Shown here: piece after piece, positions 4,395 to 5,319 of the stretch
Numbering within the stretch: the first letter of the stretch is position 1
Layout: every line of letters begins with the position of its first letter
Origin: Spirochaetaceae bacterium
Lineage (GTDB): Bacteria > Spirochaetota > Spirochaetia > Treponematales > Breznakiellaceae
Direction of reading: 5' to 3'
Assembly (NCBI GenBank): GCA_031290855.1
Contig: JAISLM010000069.1
Location: 1-5,319, forward strand
DNA length: 5,319 nt
Translations under genes and position numbers: made by a program
The notes under the pieces: generated by a model
Seen by the model: the letters and a program-made list of their open reading frames with translations, nothing else
Databases searched by the model: none
What the model was told of the DNA's origin: nothing

Positions 4395-5319
4395 ATGAAA
4401 AGATTAATCGTTTTTAGTTTCGCGTTTCTTGCCGGAATTTCCGGGTTGCAGGCGAAGGGAGAGGGCGAGGCAAAGTCAGCCGGGAAGATCACGGCGGGTT
4501 ATCAGCCCGGCTCAAGCTCCACGCTGCCTATGCTGGCAGTGGAAGACGGGTATTTTGCCGCTGAAGGGGTCGATACGGAGTTCATCCCGTTCTCCAGCAC
4601 GGCGGACGGGTTAGCCGCGCTCGAAGTCGGCAAGCTGGATGTCGGGGTCTCTTTCGGCACGAGCGCCCCGCTCACCCTGATAACCAACGGCGCGCCCTTC
4701 GTGATAATCGCCGGGAATCAGACCGGCTCGCACCCGATATTCACCAAGGCGGAAAACGCCGCCCTGTACAGGGACGTGAGCGGCTTTAAGGGGAAAGTTG
4801 TCGGCACGCCGCGCCTCTTCACCTCCGACGTGGTGTTTCGGGGCGCCCTGTACGATGCTGGGCTGGAACCGGGACGCGATCTGGAGATAATCGAGTTCAA
4901 GCGTCCCGTTGACGTTCTGGAGGCAGTGAAGAGTGGAAAGGTGGATGTGGGTGTCGGCTCGACGGCTATAACGGTACAGATCAGGGACGCGGGCCTATCC
5001 GTACCGCTGTACACGACCGACCTTTTTCCCCATCATCCCTGCTGCCGGATTGTCACCACAACGAGTGTCCTCAAGAACAAGAGACCGGCGCTTGTTGCCT
5101 TCATCAAAGGGTTGCTGCTGGCAGAGAAGAAATTCACCGAAGACCCCGAATCCGGGGTAGTGGCGAACATCAGCCAGCAGAGTTTCACGGAACAGAATGC
5201 CCGCGACATCACCTTCTCGCCGCATGTTGAACTTGCGATTGACCCGAACACCAATGCCGTTACCGGTATGTTCGAGCGGATGAAGGCCATTGGCTATATC
5301 AATCCTGAAACCAAGGTTG
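4395..5319 (+). CDS. Second ABC transporter substrate-binding protein, NMT1/SsuA-like (SBP2), 3' end outside the window
   Basis: The frame stays open for 308 codons to the window edge; family members usually have about 310 to 340 residues, so only a short C-terminal piece is missing. A signal peptide is clear: MKR, a hydrophobic stretch to about residue 17, then GLQA with likely cleavage after A20 and mature start KGEGEAK; no lipobox Cys is present. The mature protein follows the NMT1/SsuA plan: ITAGYQPGSSSTLPMLAVED (32-51) with GYFAAEGV (52-59), LEVGKLDVGVSFGTS (76-90), GFKGKVVGTPR (130-140) and LEAVKSGKVDVGVGST (175-190). HPCCR at 214-218 places a Cys pair (C216-C217) where SBP1 has C221-C222, although overall similarity between the two is limited. 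Lying in the same direction 426 bases after SBP1, it is probably either an alternative receptor for the same permease or the first gene of a second importer continuing to the right. Confidence 0.9.
   Translation, partial: MKRLIVFSFAFLAGISGLQAKGEGEAKSAGKITAGYQPGSSSTLPMLAVEDGYFAAEGVDTEFIPFSSTADGLAALEVGKLDVGVSFGTSAPLTLITNGAPFVIIAGNQTGSHPIFTKAENAALYRDVSGFKGKVVGTPRLFTSDVVFRGALYDAGLEPGRDLEIIEFKRPVDVLEAVKSGKVDVGVGSTAITVQIRDAGLSVPLYTTDLFPHHPCCRIVTTTSVLKNKRPALVAFIKGLLLAEKKFTEDPESGVVANISQQSFTEQNARDITFSPHVELAIDPNTNAVTGMFERMKAIGYINPETKV

Overview
The window looks like a chromosomal segment of an anaerobic, Gram-negative-type bacterium, possibly a spirochaete related to Treponema. That guess rests mainly on the mature start of the first binding protein (signal peptide ending FA, then KGSQ), a style often seen in treponemal exported proteins. 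It is an inference, since no rRNA or other marker gene is present. Most of the window is GC-rich (60-base blocks I counted gave 57 to 65% G+C). One gene at the left is clearly different, at about 40%.

Left part (1-990). A Vsr-type endonuclease lies on the minus strand (227-676), AT-rich and without any DNA methyltransferase beside it. It is followed on the same strand by a doubtful 71-codon frame that overlaps its stop codon. A perfect GGGGTC-A-GACCCC palindrome sits at the left edge. Between vsr and the transporter operon, which run divergently, there are about 315 bases with no convincing gene.

Right part (990-5319). A plus-strand operon encodes an ABC importer of the NitT/TauT/SsuABC class: a membrane permease with an extended N-terminus, an ATPase with all nucleotide-binding motifs, and a periplasmic substrate-binding protein. 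A second, different binding protein of the same superfamily follows and runs off the right edge. The operon starts behind an AT-rich promoter region whose -35-like TTGACA lies inside an imperfect palindrome. Permease and ATPase are almost contiguous. The first binding protein is set off by about 110 bases with two hairpins and has a very strong ribosome binding site.

Between the two binding-protein genes is a 426-base GC-rich gap packed with complementary segments: a possible three-way junction, nested stems, a GAAA-capped stem and a repeated GCGGCAG that could pair with the same partner in two ways just upstream of the second gene's ribosome binding site. I cannot match it to a known riboswitch class. 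It is the best candidate for something undescribed here. Both binding proteins carry a Cys-Cys pair at about the same position (C221-C222 and C216-C217), which suggests related ligands or a shared structural or metal-binding role. The substrate cannot be named from sequence alone.
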